Source: Nonomuraea angiospora (GTDB lineage Bacteria; Actinomycetota; Actinomycetes; Streptosporangiales; Streptosporangiaceae). Taken from it: DNA of 64,000 bases. The notes beneath the pieces are model-generated. The model was not told where the DNA came from and did not search any database. It worked only from the letters and a program-made list of their open reading frames with translations. The stretch covers positions 3,968,001 to 4,032,000 of the forward strand of contig NZ_JADBEK010000001.1 in the NCBI RefSeq assembly GCF_014873145.1. Reading direction: 5' to 3'. A program made the position numbers and the translations under genes. This document shows positions 17,131 to 26,199 of the stretch, in pieces (within the stretch, counting starts at the first letter, position 1; every line of letters begins with the position of its first letter).

Positions 17131-19425
17131 TTGAGCGATCTCCACCAGATCACGGCGAAGGAGCGCTCGATCACCGCATCCAGCTTCGCGGAAGTGCTGC
17201 GTCGCCATCGGCACGCGGCACGTCTGACGCTGGAGCAGCTCGCCGAGGTCTCGGGGGTCAGCGACCGGACGCTGTCGGACATGGAACGCGGACGCAGCAA
17301 GGGTCCCCAGCATCGGACCGTAACCGCGCTGGCCGACGCCCTCCACCTGGCCGACGCCGACCGCAAGCAGCTCGTCGAGCTGGCGCGCGAGGGCCGCCTG
17401 CGCGATCGCTGGGCCCGCCCGACCGGGCTGTGCGAGCTGCCGCGCTCCGTCGACGACTTCACCGGCCGAGCCGCGGGACTGGCCTGGATCAGCGAGCTCC
17501 TACGCGCCGGGGACGCGCCGGGCGCCGCGGGCGTGGGGCTCATCACCGGTTCTGCCGGGCTGGGCAAGACCACGTTGACCGTCCGCGCCGCCCATGCCCT
17601 GCGGCCGGACTTCCCCGGCGGGGTGTTCTTCCTCGACCTGTTCGGCATGTCTCCGCAGCCCCTGCCCGTCGACGAGGCCCTGGGCACGCTGCTTCGCGCA
17701 CTCGGCGGCGCGGATCCGCAGATCCCGGGCGACGTCGCCGGGCGCGCGTCCTTGTACCGGTCCCTGCTGCGTGACCGGCGCGTGCTGATCGTGCTCGACA
17801 ATGCCGCCTCCGAGGAGCAGGTCCGGCCGCTGCTGCCGGCCGGCGGCGCGGGAAAGGCCCTGGTGACCAGCCGCCGCCTGCTGGCCGGTCTGGAAGGGGT
17901 GCGCAGACTCGGCCTCGGGCCCCTGCCGCCGCCGGAGGCCACCGAGCTGCTGACCGGGATCCTGAAAGACCGCGGCGCCTCGGACGAGGGATCGGCCGTC
18001 CGGCAGCTCGCGCAGCTGTGCGGCGGTCTGCCGCTCGCGCTCCGGATCGCCGGAAATCGGCTGGTCAGCCGGCCCGGCTGGAACGCCGCCGACCTCGCCG
18101 CCCGGCTGACGAACGAGGAGCGCCGCCTGGACCAGCTCAGCGCAGGCGATCTCAAGATCGCCACCGCGTTCGGGCTGTCCTACGAGCAGCTGGCCGACGC
18201 GACGCGACGGCTCTTCCGCCGGCTCGCCCTGGTGCCGGGCCGCGACCTCGACGCCGCTCTGGCCGCCGTGGTGGGCGGCACGTCGATCGAGGAGGCATGG
18301 GACGCCCTCGACGAACTCGTCGACCTCGGTCTGCTGCAGGACAACACGTCGGGACGCTACCGCTTCCACGACCTGGTCCGGCTGTTCGCCCGCGACCGGC
18401 TCCGGCAGGAGGAATCCGCGGCCGAGCGCGACGCGTTCACCGCGGCGATGACGTCGTGGCTGCTGCGGACGGCCACGACCGCCGGGCGGTGGTTCGATCC
18501 CGGGTACGGAGATCCCGGCCGGGCCGGCCCCGATGCCGCCGCGTTGTCCTCCTTGGAGGAGGCCGACCACTGGCTGCGCGTGAACGCGGACAACTGGCTG
18601 GGCGCGTTACGTCACGGGGCGAGCATCGGCCGGTTCGCCGCCGTCCTCGACTGCGCCGAGTCGATGGACTGGTTCTCCGACCGGTGGATGCACGCGCCGC
18701 ACTGGTACGAGGTCTTCACCCTCGGCGCCGAGGCCGCCGCCGCCCTGGGCGATCAGGCCCGGCAGGCCGCGCAGCTGAACATGCTGGCCTGGGTCCATCT
18801 GCTGCCGCGAGACGACCCGGAGACCACGCTGCGGTACACGGCCCAGGCGACGGACCTGGCCACCCGCAGTGGTGCCACGATCCAGGTCGCCCTGGCCCAG
18901 CACCATGCGGGGGGCGCGCTTCGACGGCTCGGACGGCTCGACGAGGCCATCGCGGCGGAAACCCGGGCGGCGGAGATCTACAAGGCCAACGGCGACATCG
19001 ATCGGTACTGCCACTCTCTCGGCGCCCTCGGCACCTGCCTTCGCGATGCCGGACACTACGCCGAGGCACTGGAGCAGTACCTCGGCCTGCTGGCCCTGCT
19101 GAACGACGACCGCTCGGGGACGACCCCGAGCGTCGCGGCGCTCATCCGGCCGATCGCGCTGGCCCGCGTCGGCGAATGTCTGGCACTGCTCGGCCATCGG
19201 GCCGAGGCGATCAGCAAGCTCACCGAGGCGATCAGCCTCATGGAGCAGGGCCGGTTGGCCTTCCCGCAGGCCCGCTCTCTGGAGACGCTGGCGGCCCTGC
19301 TGGCCGAGGAGGACCGGACCGGCGAGAGCCACCACGCCTACGCGCGGGCGGCCGAGGTGTACCAGGCCATCGGCGACGCCGAGGCGAGCAGCCGCTGCCG
19401 CGACCTGGCGACCGCCGCCCCCTGA
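17131..19425 (+). CDS. XRE-headed NB-ARC/STAND ATPase regulator with TPR repeats
   Basis: The 764-residue product starts with an XRE helix-turn-helix (residues 18-75, RLTLEQLAEVSGVSDRTLSDMERG). An NB-ARC-type ATPase follows with P-loop GSAGLGKTT (140-148), Walker B VLIVLDN (218-224) and GLPLAL (299-304). The C-terminal third is helical and TPR-like. Proteins of this build are actinomycete transcription regulators that sense a ligand through the repeat domain. The start is a TTG without a clear ribosome site, so the true start is uncertain. It diverges from the hydrolase operon and is a natural candidate to control the shared promoter block. Confidence 0.85.
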   Translation: MSDLHQITAKERSITASSFAEVLRRHRHAARLTLEQLAEVSGVSDRTLSDMERGRSKGPQHRTVTALADALHLADADRKQLVELAREGRLRDRWARPTGLCELPRSVDDFTGRAAGLAWISELLRAGDAPGAAGVGLITGSAGLGKTTLTVRAAHALRPDFPGGVFFLDLFGMSPQPLPVDEALGTLLRALGGADPQIPGDVAGRASLYRSLLRDRRVLIVLDNAASEEQVRPLLPAGGAGKALVTSRRLLAGLEGVRRLGLGPLPPPEATELLTGILKDRGASDEGSAVRQLAQLCGGLPLALRIAGNRLVSRPGWNAADLAARLTNEERRLDQLSAGDLKIATAFGLSYEQLADATRRLFRRLALVPGRDLDAALAAVVGGTSIEEAWDALDELVDLGLLQDNTSGRYRFHDLVRLFARDRLRQEESAAERDAFTAAMTSWLLRTATTAGRWFDPGYGDPGRAGPDAAALSSLEEADHWLRVNADNWLGALRHGASIGRFAAVLDCAESMDWFSDRWMHAPHWYEVFTLGAEAAAALGDQARQAAQLNMLAWVHLLPRDDPETTLRYTAQATDLATRSGATIQVALAQHHAGGALRRLGRLDEAIAAETRAAEIYKANGDIDRYCHSLGALGTCLRDAGHYAEALEQYLGLLALLNDDRSGTTPSVAALIRPIALARVGECLALLGHRAEAISKLTEAISLMEQGRLAFPQARSLETLAALLAEEDRTGESHHAYARAAEVYQAIGDAEASSRCRDLATAAP

Positions 19426-19539
19426 CGGTTTCCGCGCCACTTCTGCGTCCTGTTCTGCGTGGCCGGGCCGCGTGCGCGCGACTTGGATGGACAGCACCAG
19501 GACGGGCGCCGGGCCCGTCCCTCCAGCTCGGGAGCGACC

Positions 19540-20202
19540 ATGGCCACCATCGGGAACATCGTGCTCGTACACGGTGGTTTCGTGGACGGATCCGGCTGGC
19601 AGGGCGTCCACCAGGAGCTGACCAGGGTCGGGCTCCGCGTCCACATCGTGCAGAACCCGACGCTGTCGCTGGAGGATGACGTCGCGGTGACCCGCCGGGT
19701 CCTGGACGGCCTCGACGGGCCGGCCGTCCTGGTCGGCCACTCCTACGGCGGGGTCGTCATCAGCGAGGCCGGCACCCACCCCAACGTCACGTCGCTGGTG
19801 TATATCGCCGCGTTCGCCCCTGACCAGGGCGAATCGGCCAACACCCTCACCACCGCCCCGCCGCCCGTCCTCCCTCCCCGGGAGGGCTTCCTCTTCCTCG
19901 ACCGCGCCAGGTTCGCCGCCTCGTACGCCGCCGACCTGCCCGGCCACGTCGCCGCGTTCATGGCCGACTCCCAGGTCCCGTGCGGCGTGGACGCCCTCGG
20001 GGGGTCGGTCACCGAGCCGGCCTGGCGGCACAAGCCCAGCTGGTACCTCGTCGCGACCGAGGACCGGATGATCCCGCCGCAGGCTCAGCGCATGATGGCC
20101 GAGCGCGCCGGGGCGAAGGTCGTCGAGGTCATCGGCAGCCACGCCGTCCACATCTCCCAGCCCGCCGCGGTCGCCGACCTCATCCGCGAGGCCGCCGCCT
20201 GA
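19540..20202 (+). CDS. Alpha/beta-hydrolase
   Basis: A compact 220-residue hydrolase without a signal peptide. IVLVHGGFVDGSGW is the oxyanion loop, GHSYGG carries Ser68, ATEDRMIPP supplies the acid and IGSHAVHIS the His. It groups with the hydrolases at 14755 and 23236. GGGAG stands before the ATG at 19540. It follows the XRE regulator by 114 bases; that gap holds two TTCTGCG repeats 12 bases apart and a small hairpin (19501-19519), but not the GTGACGC block. Confidence 0.87.
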   Translation: MATIGNIVLVHGGFVDGSGWQGVHQELTRVGLRVHIVQNPTLSLEDDVAVTRRVLDGLDGPAVLVGHSYGGVVISEAGTHPNVTSLVYIAAFAPDQGESANTLTTAPPPVLPPREGFLFLDRARFAASYAADLPGHVAAFMADSQVPCGVDALGGSVTEPAWRHKPSWYLVATEDRMIPPQAQRMMAERAGAKVVEVIGSHAVHISQPAAVADLIREAAA

Positions 20203-20203
20203 C

Positions 20204-20225
20204 GACGTCCGCCCTCGCGGGCGTC
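20204..20225 (+). terminator. Hairpin after the hydrolase gene
   Basis: GACGTCCGC and GCGGGCGTC pair across four bases, with one G-U pair. The hairpin starts immediately after the hydrolase stop and before the LuxR-family regulator. Confidence 0.6.
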
Positions 20226-20310
20226 ACCCGGACGAGCGCCGCCGCCTGCGAGCCGCCCGGAACACGCGCATCCGCAGAACTGATCGCATCAGCGAAAGGC
20301 CGGAATCCTC

Positions 20311-23151
20311 ATGACCCGCGTTCCCGACGAAGGCATGGTGCTCGCCCACCCGGAGGCGGAGTTCACTGGACGGGCCCGCGAGCGCAAGCGACCATGGCTT
20401 CATATGCCAGCAAACCAGCCAGTAATAACGCTTTTCGGGCGGGAGTCCGAACAGCGGCGTCTCGGCGAGTTCGTGGACGGCGTCCGCAAGAGCGGCGGCG
20501 CGATGCTGGTGCGCGGAGAGGCGGGGATCGGGAAGTCGGCCCTGTTGCTGGACACGGCGAGGATCGCGGCCTCGCGCGGCATGCGGATCCTGCGGACGGC
20601 CGGTGTGAAGTCGGAGACCCACATGCCCTTCGCCGGTCTGCATCAGATGCTGCTTCCGCTTCGTACCGAGATCGGGGAACTGCCCGCCCCGCAGCGCGAC
20701 GCGCTGGGAGCGGCGTTCGGGTTGACCGACGCCCGGGTGCCGGACCCGTTCCTCATCGCCCTGGCGGCGCTGAACCTCGTGGGCGAGGCCGCCGCCCACT
20801 CCCCCGTCCTGCTCATCGTCGAGGACGCTCACTGGCTGGACCGCGCGAGCGCCGACGTGCTCGCGTTCGTCGCGCGGCGGCTGGACTCCGAACCGATCGT
20901 GCTGCTGGCCGCGATCCGCGACGGTTTCCCGAGTCCCCTTGACGGGGCAGGGCTGGAGGAGTTGCTCCTCGACCGGCTCGATGACACCGCCGCGACCGCC
21001 CTGCTGGACGCCTGCAGCCCCACCCTGACGCCGGCGGTGCGCACCCGGTTGCTGCGGGAGGCCGCGGGAAACCCCTTGGCCCTCGTCGAGCTGCCGATCG
21101 CCGCGGACACGCGGGACGGGAAGGGGCCCCTGCCGCCGGGGTGGCTCCCGCTGACCACCCGGCTGGAGCAGACCTTCACCGCCCGCATGTCGGGGTTGCC
21201 CCCGGCCCTTCGGACCATGCTGCTGGTGGCCGCGATCAACGACAGCACCGCGCTTTCCGAGACCCTGGACGCCAGCGCGCTGATCACCGGTGCACCGGTC
21301 ACGGCAGACGATCTGGCTCCCGCTGTCACCGTACGGCTGGTCGACGTGCACGAGACCGGAGTGTCGTTCCGGCACCCGCTCATGCGCTCGGCGATCTACC
21401 AGGGGGCGAGCATCTCCCAGAGGCACGCGGCGCACGCCGCCTTGGCCGACGTCCTCACCGGCCGGCCGGACCGTCGCCTCTGGCACCGCGCGGCCGCCAC
21501 ACCCAGGCCGGATGAGAGCATGGCCGTCGAGCTGGAGAACGCGGCCAAGAGCGTGCGACGCCGGGGCGACCTGTTGTCGGCCGTCGCGGCTCTGGAGCAC
21601 GCGGTCAGGCTCAGCGAGAATCCCGCTCACCGGTGTGAACGGCTGGTGCGAGCCGCCGAGTACGCCGCTGAGATGGGACGGCGCGACATCGTCGTGCGGC
21701 TGCTGCGCGAAGACGAGCAGTCGCAGCTGTCGGCCCGGCAGCAGGCCCGTGTCGTGTGGATCCGCGAGAGCTTCCAGGACGGCATCCGTGACGACAGCGC
21801 GGCGGCGCACTCTCTGGCCGGTCTCGCCGAGACGATGGCGGCGCAGGGAGATGTCGATCTCGCGCTGAAACTCCTGTCCAGTGCGTCCTTGCGCTGTTTC
21901 TGGGCCCATGCTGACGAGCGGTCGCGGCGACGCGTGGTCGCGGTGGCGGAGAGCCTGCCCGTCGACGATCTGGACGGGCGGTTGCTGACGGTCTTGGCGT
22001 TCGCGGCTCCCATCGAGCGGGGCAAGATCGTGATCGAACGATTGCGCCGGCTGGCCGCCCACCCGACCGGCGGCCGGCCGGCGGCCCGCCTGCTCGGCAG
22101 TTCGGCGTTGATGGTGGGAGCGCTCGACCTGTCGGAGGAGTTCTGCGCCGCGTCGCTGCCGGCCCTGCGCGCCCAGGGCCGGCTCAGCCTCCTGGCACGA
22201 GACCTCGGGGCGCAGGCGTGGAGCGCGGCCCGGCTGGCCGACCTGAGCGTGGCCATCCCCGCGGCCGAGGAGGCCGCCCGGCTGGCGCGCGAGACCTCCC
22301 AGCCGCTGATGCACGCCATCGCTCAGGCGTCGGGCGCGGTGCTGGCCGCGCTGCGCGGCGAGCAGGATCGCGTGGAGAGCCTCGCGGTGGCGGCCGAGCA
22401 GGTGGCCCTGCCCGTCGGAGCCCGCCCCGTGCTGGCAACGGTGCAGCTCGCGCGCGGGCTCGCCGCGCTGGGCGAGGGACGTTACGCCGACGCCTTCGAC
22501 CAGCTCCGACGGATGCACGACCCCGCCGATCCGGCCTTCCACCTGGCGCTGCGCTGCTTCTCCATCGCCGAACTCGCGGACGCCGCGGCGCACAGCGGTC
22601 AGGCTCACGCGGTGGCCGGCATCATCGAGGAGCTGGAGGCGGTGGCGCTCACCACGCCGTCGCCCGCCTTGCACGCCGACCTGCGCTACGCCCGGGCCGT
22701 CCTGGCCGACGAGGCGGCGGCAGAGCCCTTCTTCGCCGCCGCGCTCGGGGCCGACCTGCGGCGATGGCCCTTCGTCCGGGCTCGGGTGCAGCTGGCGTAC
22801 GGTGAATGGCTGCGGCGCCAGCGGCGTACGGCCGAGTCGCGGGCGCCCCTGCGTACGGCTCGCGAGACGTTCGACGCCTTGGGGGTGATCCCCTGGAGCG
22901 AGCGCGCGCGCCAGGAGCTGCGGGCCTCCGGCGAGAGCAGCCGCAGGCGCAGCAGCGAAGCGCGCGACGTGCTGACCGCGCAGGAGCTCCAGATCGCCCA
23001 GATGGCGGCCGACGGCCTGACGAACCGGGAGATCGGCGAGAAACTCTATCTATCTCACCGAACCGTCAGCTCCCACCTCTACAGGATCTTCCCCAAGCTG
23101 GGGATCACCTCGCGATCGGCGTTGAGCACGGCCCTGCGCGTACCGGCCTGA
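20311..23151 (+). CDS. LAL-type LuxR-family regulator with AAA ATPase
   Basis: A 946-residue LAL regulator. The N-terminal ATPase has Walker A GEAGIGKSA (69-77) and Walker B VLLIVEDAHWLD (about 165-176). Helical TPR-like repeats follow. The C-terminal 65 residues are a LuxR helix-turn-helix (LTAQELQIAQMAADGLTNREIG). LAL proteins such as MalT are ATP- and ligand-gated activators. The first ATG at 20311 is used; an internal ATG at 20404 would also keep the whole ATPase. Eighty-four bases separate it from the hydrolase at 23236, whose promoter carries the GTGACGC block. Confidence 0.9.
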   Translation: MTRVPDEGMVLAHPEAEFTGRARERKRPWLHMPANQPVITLFGRESEQRRLGEFVDGVRKSGGAMLVRGEAGIGKSALLLDTARIAASRGMRILRTAGVKSETHMPFAGLHQMLLPLRTEIGELPAPQRDALGAAFGLTDARVPDPFLIALAALNLVGEAAAHSPVLLIVEDAHWLDRASADVLAFVARRLDSEPIVLLAAIRDGFPSPLDGAGLEELLLDRLDDTAATALLDACSPTLTPAVRTRLLREAAGNPLALVELPIAADTRDGKGPLPPGWLPLTTRLEQTFTARMSGLPPALRTMLLVAAINDSTALSETLDASALITGAPVTADDLAPAVTVRLVDVHETGVSFRHPLMRSAIYQGASISQRHAAHAALADVLTGRPDRRLWHRAAATPRPDESMAVELENAAKSVRRRGDLLSAVAALEHAVRLSENPAHRCERLVRAAEYAAEMGRRDIVVRLLREDEQSQLSARQQARVVWIRESFQDGIRDDSAAAHSLAGLAETMAAQGDVDLALKLLSSASLRCFWAHADERSRRRVVAVAESLPVDDLDGRLLTVLAFAAPIERGKIVIERLRRLAAHPTGGRPAARLLGSSALMVGALDLSEEFCAASLPALRAQGRLSLLARDLGAQAWSAARLADLSVAIPAAEEAARLARETSQPLMHAIAQASGAVLAALRGEQDRVESLAVAAEQVALPVGARPVLATVQLARGLAALGEGRYADAFDQLRRMHDPADPAFHLALRCFSIAELADAAAHSGQAHAVAGIIEELEAVALTTPSPALHADLRYARAVLADEAAAEPFFAAALGADLRRWPFVRARVQLAYGEWLRRQRRTAESRAPLRTARETFDALGVIPWSERARQELRASGESSRRRSSEARDVLTAQELQIAQMAADGLTNREIGEKLYLSHRTVSSHLYRIFPKLGITSRSALSTALRVPA

Positions 23152-23169
23152 CCTCGCCGCATCGCCCGG

Positions 23170-23229
23170 GTGACGCTCGGTGACGCAGTCATGTGACGCT
23201 CGCGAGGCGCGCGAGAGGCTTTCTACGGT
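23170..23229 (+). promoter_or_regulatory. GTGACGC-repeat promoter of the plus-strand hydrolase, predicted leaderless
   Basis: Three GTGACGC copies at 23170, 23180 and 23193 are followed by exactly 24 bases, then TACGGT (23224-23229), six bases and the ATG at 23236. The second and third copies with their flanks almost match the minus-strand block at 16983-17040. The short TACGGT-ATG distance predicts transcription starting at or next to the start codon. Confidence 0.62.
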
Positions 23230-23235
23230 GAGGCC

Positions 23236-24000
23236 ATGACCACAGGGAGATCCTTCAGAAACGGCAGCACCCCGACCGTCGTCCTGGTCCACGGCGCCTT
23301 CACGGACGCGTCGAGCTGGGCGGGCGTGATCGCCGAGCTCCAGGCTTCCGGGATCCCCGTGACCGCGGTGGCCAACCCGCTGCGCGGACCGGCCACCGAC
23401 GCCGCCTACCTCGCCGGCGTCGTCGCCGCGATCGACGGTCCGGTCCTGCTGGTGGGTCACTCCTACGGCGGTGTGGTCATCACCCGGGCCGGAGGCCAAT
23501 CGGGCAACGTGATCGGGCTGGTCTACGTGGCCGCTTTCGCCCTGGAGGCAGGCGAGAGCGTGCTGGACGTCACGGGCCGCTTCCCCGACAGCCTGCTGGG
23601 GCCGGCGCTGCGGCCGGCCGTCTTCCGCACCGGCGATGGACAGGAGGCCGTGGAGCTGTACCTCAAGGACGACCAGTTCCCCGCGGTGTTCGCCGCCGAC
23701 CTGCCCGAGCGCCTCACCTCGGTGGCGGCCGCCGCGCAGCGCCCCATCGCGGCCGTGGCGTTCGAGGAGAGCTCTCCCGCCGCGAGCTGGAAGACCCTGC
23801 CGTCCTGGTACGTCGTGGCGACCGCCGACCAGGCGATCCACCCCGACGCACAGCGTTTCATGGCCCGGCGCGCAGGGGCCGACACCATCGAGGTCGAGGC
23901 GTCACACGCGATCGCGCTGTCGCAACCGGCGGCCGTGGCCGGCCACATCCGCACCGCCGCCACCGCGGCCCGGACCGTCAAGCACACCCATCCGGCATGA
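23236..24000 (+). CDS. Alpha/beta-hydrolase
   Basis: The 254-residue cytoplasmic enzyme has VVLVHGAFTDASSW, the elbow GHSYGG with Ser76, ATADQAIHP with the acid and EASHAIALS with the His. Its sequence runs parallel to the secreted hydrolase at 14755 (for example WKTLPSWYVVA against WKTIPSWYLVA), so they are recent paralogues with different destinations. No Shine-Dalgarno sequence precedes the ATG, in line with a leaderless transcript. The next hydrolase gene starts 25 bases downstream and is probably co-transcribed. Confidence 0.88.
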   Translation: MTTGRSFRNGSTPTVVLVHGAFTDASSWAGVIAELQASGIPVTAVANPLRGPATDAAYLAGVVAAIDGPVLLVGHSYGGVVITRAGGQSGNVIGLVYVAAFALEAGESVLDVTGRFPDSLLGPALRPAVFRTGDGQEAVELYLKDDQFPAVFAADLPERLTSVAAAAQRPIAAVAFEESSPAASWKTLPSWYVVATADQAIHPDAQRFMARRAGADTIEVEASHAIALSQPAAVAGHIRTAATAARTVKHTHPA

Positions 24001-24025
24001 CAGCCGGGATCCCGAGGAGCAACCG

Positions 24026-24835
24026 ATGACCGCACCGACCATTCCCGTCGTCTTCATCCACGGCCTGTGGCTGCACGCCACCTCCTGGTCGTCCTGGACC
24101 GAGCTGTTCACGGCCGCCGGATACGACGCCACGGCCCCCGGCTGGCCCGGCGACGGCGAAACCGTCGAACTGTCCCGGAAAGACCCCGACAGCATCGCCG
24201 ACCACGGCATCGACGACGTCGTCGCCCACTACACGGAGATCATCAACGCTCTGGACGTCAAGCCGATCCTGATCGGCCACTCCTTCGGCGGCATGATCGC
24301 CGAGAAGCTGCTCGGGCAGGACCTGGCCAGAGCCGCGATCGCGATCGACGCCGCGCAGATCAAGGGGGTGCTGCCGCTGCCGCTGTCGGCGCTGCGCTCG
24401 ACCCTGCCGGTGTTCAAGAACCCGGCCAACAAGCACCGGGCCGTCTCCCTCACCCTCGACCAGTTCACCTACGCGTTCGGCAACGCCATCCCGGCGCAGG
24501 AGGCCGCCGAACTGTACGAACGCTGGACCATCCCCGCGCCGGGCAAGCCGCTGTTCGAGGCCGCCGCCGCCAACTTCTCCGCCCACTCGCCCGCCAAGGT
24601 CGACACCGGCAACAACGCCCGAGGACCGCTGCTCCTGATCGCCGGCGGCAAGGACCACACCGTCCCCGAGACCGTCACCAAGGCGACCCTCAAGCAGTAC
24701 CGGGACTCCACCGCGATCACCGACTTCCAGGAGTTCCCCGACCGCGGCCACTCCCTGACCATCGACCACGGCTGGCGTGAGGTCGCCGACGCCTGCCTGA
24801 CCTGGCTCGCCAGGAACGACCTCCAGCCGAACTGA
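24026..24835 (+). CDS. Alpha/beta-hydrolase (lipase/esterase-like)
   Basis: A 269-residue hydrolase of a different branch. The oxyanion segment is FIHGLWLHATSW, the elbow is GHSFGG with Ser86, the acid lies in GGKDHTVP and the base is the His in DRGHSLTID. No signal peptide is present. GAGGAG stands six bases before the ATG, so unlike the preceding gene it uses a normal ribosome site inside a shared transcript. It closes the hydrolase cluster. Confidence 0.87.
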   Translation: MTAPTIPVVFIHGLWLHATSWSSWTELFTAAGYDATAPGWPGDGETVELSRKDPDSIADHGIDDVVAHYTEIINALDVKPILIGHSFGGMIAEKLLGQDLARAAIAIDAAQIKGVLPLPLSALRSTLPVFKNPANKHRAVSLTLDQFTYAFGNAIPAQEAAELYERWTIPAPGKPLFEAAAANFSAHSPAKVDTGNNARGPLLLIAGGKDHTVPETVTKATLKQYRDSTAITDFQEFPDRGHSLTIDHGWREVADACLTWLARNDLQPN

Positions 24836-24873
24836 AAGCGATCGATGCCGGGGCGTCCCGTTCGCGGGCGCTC

Positions 24874-24951
24874 CTACCGCGGCGGCCGCCACCACCAGGC
24901 GGCCGAGTCGGGCGGGAGCGCGCCGTCGGCCAACGGCGCGCTGACGCGGCT
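24874..24951 (-). pseudogene. Possible C-terminal remnant of a GH13 alpha-glucosidase
   Basis: On the minus strand a frame ends with SRVSAPLADGALPPDSAAWW and a stop a few codons later. The LPPDSAAWW close resembles the tail of actinobacterial alpha-glucosidases from maltose operons. No catalytic domain precedes it. It lies directly behind the LacI regulator of the amylase locus, where such a gene would be expected. The match rests on a short, memory-based motif. Confidence 0.35.
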
Positions 24952-25074
24952 GCAAGAAGAATAGAAAAGCCTTTCATAGATTTCGCGTCCTTGCAGGCGT
25001 ACGGCACGCGGGCCGCCCCCGATAGACGGCGTACGCACGGACATTCCAGCCACTCGGCTGCAAGGCGTTGCAAC
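24950..25074. promoter_or_regulatory. CTTGCAG/TTGCA repeat elements behind the LacI gene
   Basis: CTGCAAG (24950-24956), CTTGCAG (24990-24996) and CTGCAAGGCGTTGCAAC (25058-25074) occur within 125 bases. TTGCA-type repeats are operator parts for LacI-family maltose regulators in actinomycetes. They lie downstream of the regulator, next to the possible glucosidase remnant, and may be the control region of the lost gene. Confidence 0.4.
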
Positions 25075-25103
25075 CCGCCACGAGGCCGGCCGGCCGGCGG
25101 CGG

Positions 25104-26135
25104 TCAGCGGGCGGGAGCCGCGGTGGTGGTGTGGACGGGCGCCGTGGAGCGGCGGACCACCAGCTCGGGACGGTGCAGCAGCTCAGCGCGCGGCGCGGGC
25201 AGGCCGCGGATCTCGTCCAGCAGGCTGGCGACGGCGGCCAGCGCCATCTCGCGGACCGGCTGCCTGATGGTGGTCAGCGGCGGATCAAGGTACGCCGTCA
25301 TCGGCGTGTCGTCGAAGCCGACGACCGAGACGTCCTCGGGCACGCGCATCCCCAGGCTGCGGGCGCCCCTGATCGTGCCGAGGGCCATGATGTCGCTGCC
25401 GCAGCAGATGGCCGTGCACCCGCGTGCGAGCAGTTGCTGCGCGGCGGACTGGCCGCCCTCGACGGTGTAGAGGGTGTTGACGACCAGCTCGGAGACGTCG
25501 GTGACCCCGGCGTAGTCGGCCATGGCGCGCTCGAAGCCCTGCGTCTTGCGCATGGTCGGCACGAAGCGCTCCTGCCCGACCGCCAGCCCGACGCGCCGGT
25601 GGCCGAGGGAGACCAGGTGGTTGACCGCCATGTCGAGCGCGGCGACGTCGTCGTTGGAGATGAAATGCGCGGGAATGTCGGGACGATAGCCGTTGATCAG
25701 CACCATCGGCAGGCCGAGCTCGGTCAGCCGCACGTATCGCGCGCGGTCCGAGCGCGAGTCGGCGTGCAGCCCGTTGACGAAGATGATGCCGGCGACGCCG
25801 CGCTCCAGCAGCAGGGCGGTGTAGTCGTCCTCGGTGACGCCGCCCGGTGTCTGCGTGCACAGCACGGCCGTGTAGCCGGACAGCACCAGGGCGCTCTCGA
25901 TGACCTGCGCGAACGCCGGGAAGATGGGGTTGCTGAGCTCGGGCAGGATCAGGCCGATCAGTCCGGTCTGGTTCTGCCGCAGTTTCAGCGGGCGCTCGTA
26001 GCCCAGCACGTCAAGGGCGGTCAGGACGGCCTGCCTGGTGTCGGCCGCCACCCCGGGCCTGCCGTTGAGCACGCGGCTCACGGTCGCCTCGCTCACTCCC
26101 GCCTGGGCGGCGATGTCGGCGAGGCGCATGGTCAT
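25104..26135 (-). CDS. LacI-family transcriptional regulator, probably of starch/maltodextrin use
   Basis: A 343-residue repressor with an N-terminal LacI helix-turn-helix (MRLADIAAQAGVSEATVSRVLNGRPGV) and the hinge helix YERPLKLRQ. A periplasmic-binding-protein-like sensor follows, with the typical GLILPELSNPIFP start and VVGFDDTPM and LTTIRQP blocks. It diverges from the alpha-amylase gene across an intergenic region with nested palindromes, so it probably represses that gene until a maltodextrin-like ligand binds. This resembles MalR/Reg1-type regulators of Streptomyces; the ligand is inferred from position. Confidence 0.88.
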   Translation of the reverse strand: MTMRLADIAAQAGVSEATVSRVLNGRPGVAADTRQAVLTALDVLGYERPLKLRQNQTGLIGLILPELSNPIFPAFAQVIESALVLSGYTAVLCTQTPGGVTEDDYTALLLERGVAGIIFVNGLHADSRSDRARYVRLTELGLPMVLINGYRPDIPAHFISNDDVAALDMAVNHLVSLGHRRVGLAVGQERFVPTMRKTQGFERAMADYAGVTDVSELVVNTLYTVEGGQSAAQQLLARGCTAICCGSDIMALGTIRGARSLGMRVPEDVSVVGFDDTPMTAYLDPPLTTIRQPVREMALAAVASLLDEIRGLPAPRAELLHRPELVVRRSTAPVHTTTAAPAR

Positions 26136-26199
26136 GGTGGGATTTTACCGCCTTCGGTTTCCCCGGCAGCCACGGCGTTTCAGGCATGACCGCCGGGTT

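Noticed and set aside
20224..22674. 816-codon open frame on the minus strand
   Set aside because: It runs antisense through the LAL regulator; long antisense frames arise from the strong GC bias at third positions. The translation is rich in Arg, Gly and Pro and lacks domains.
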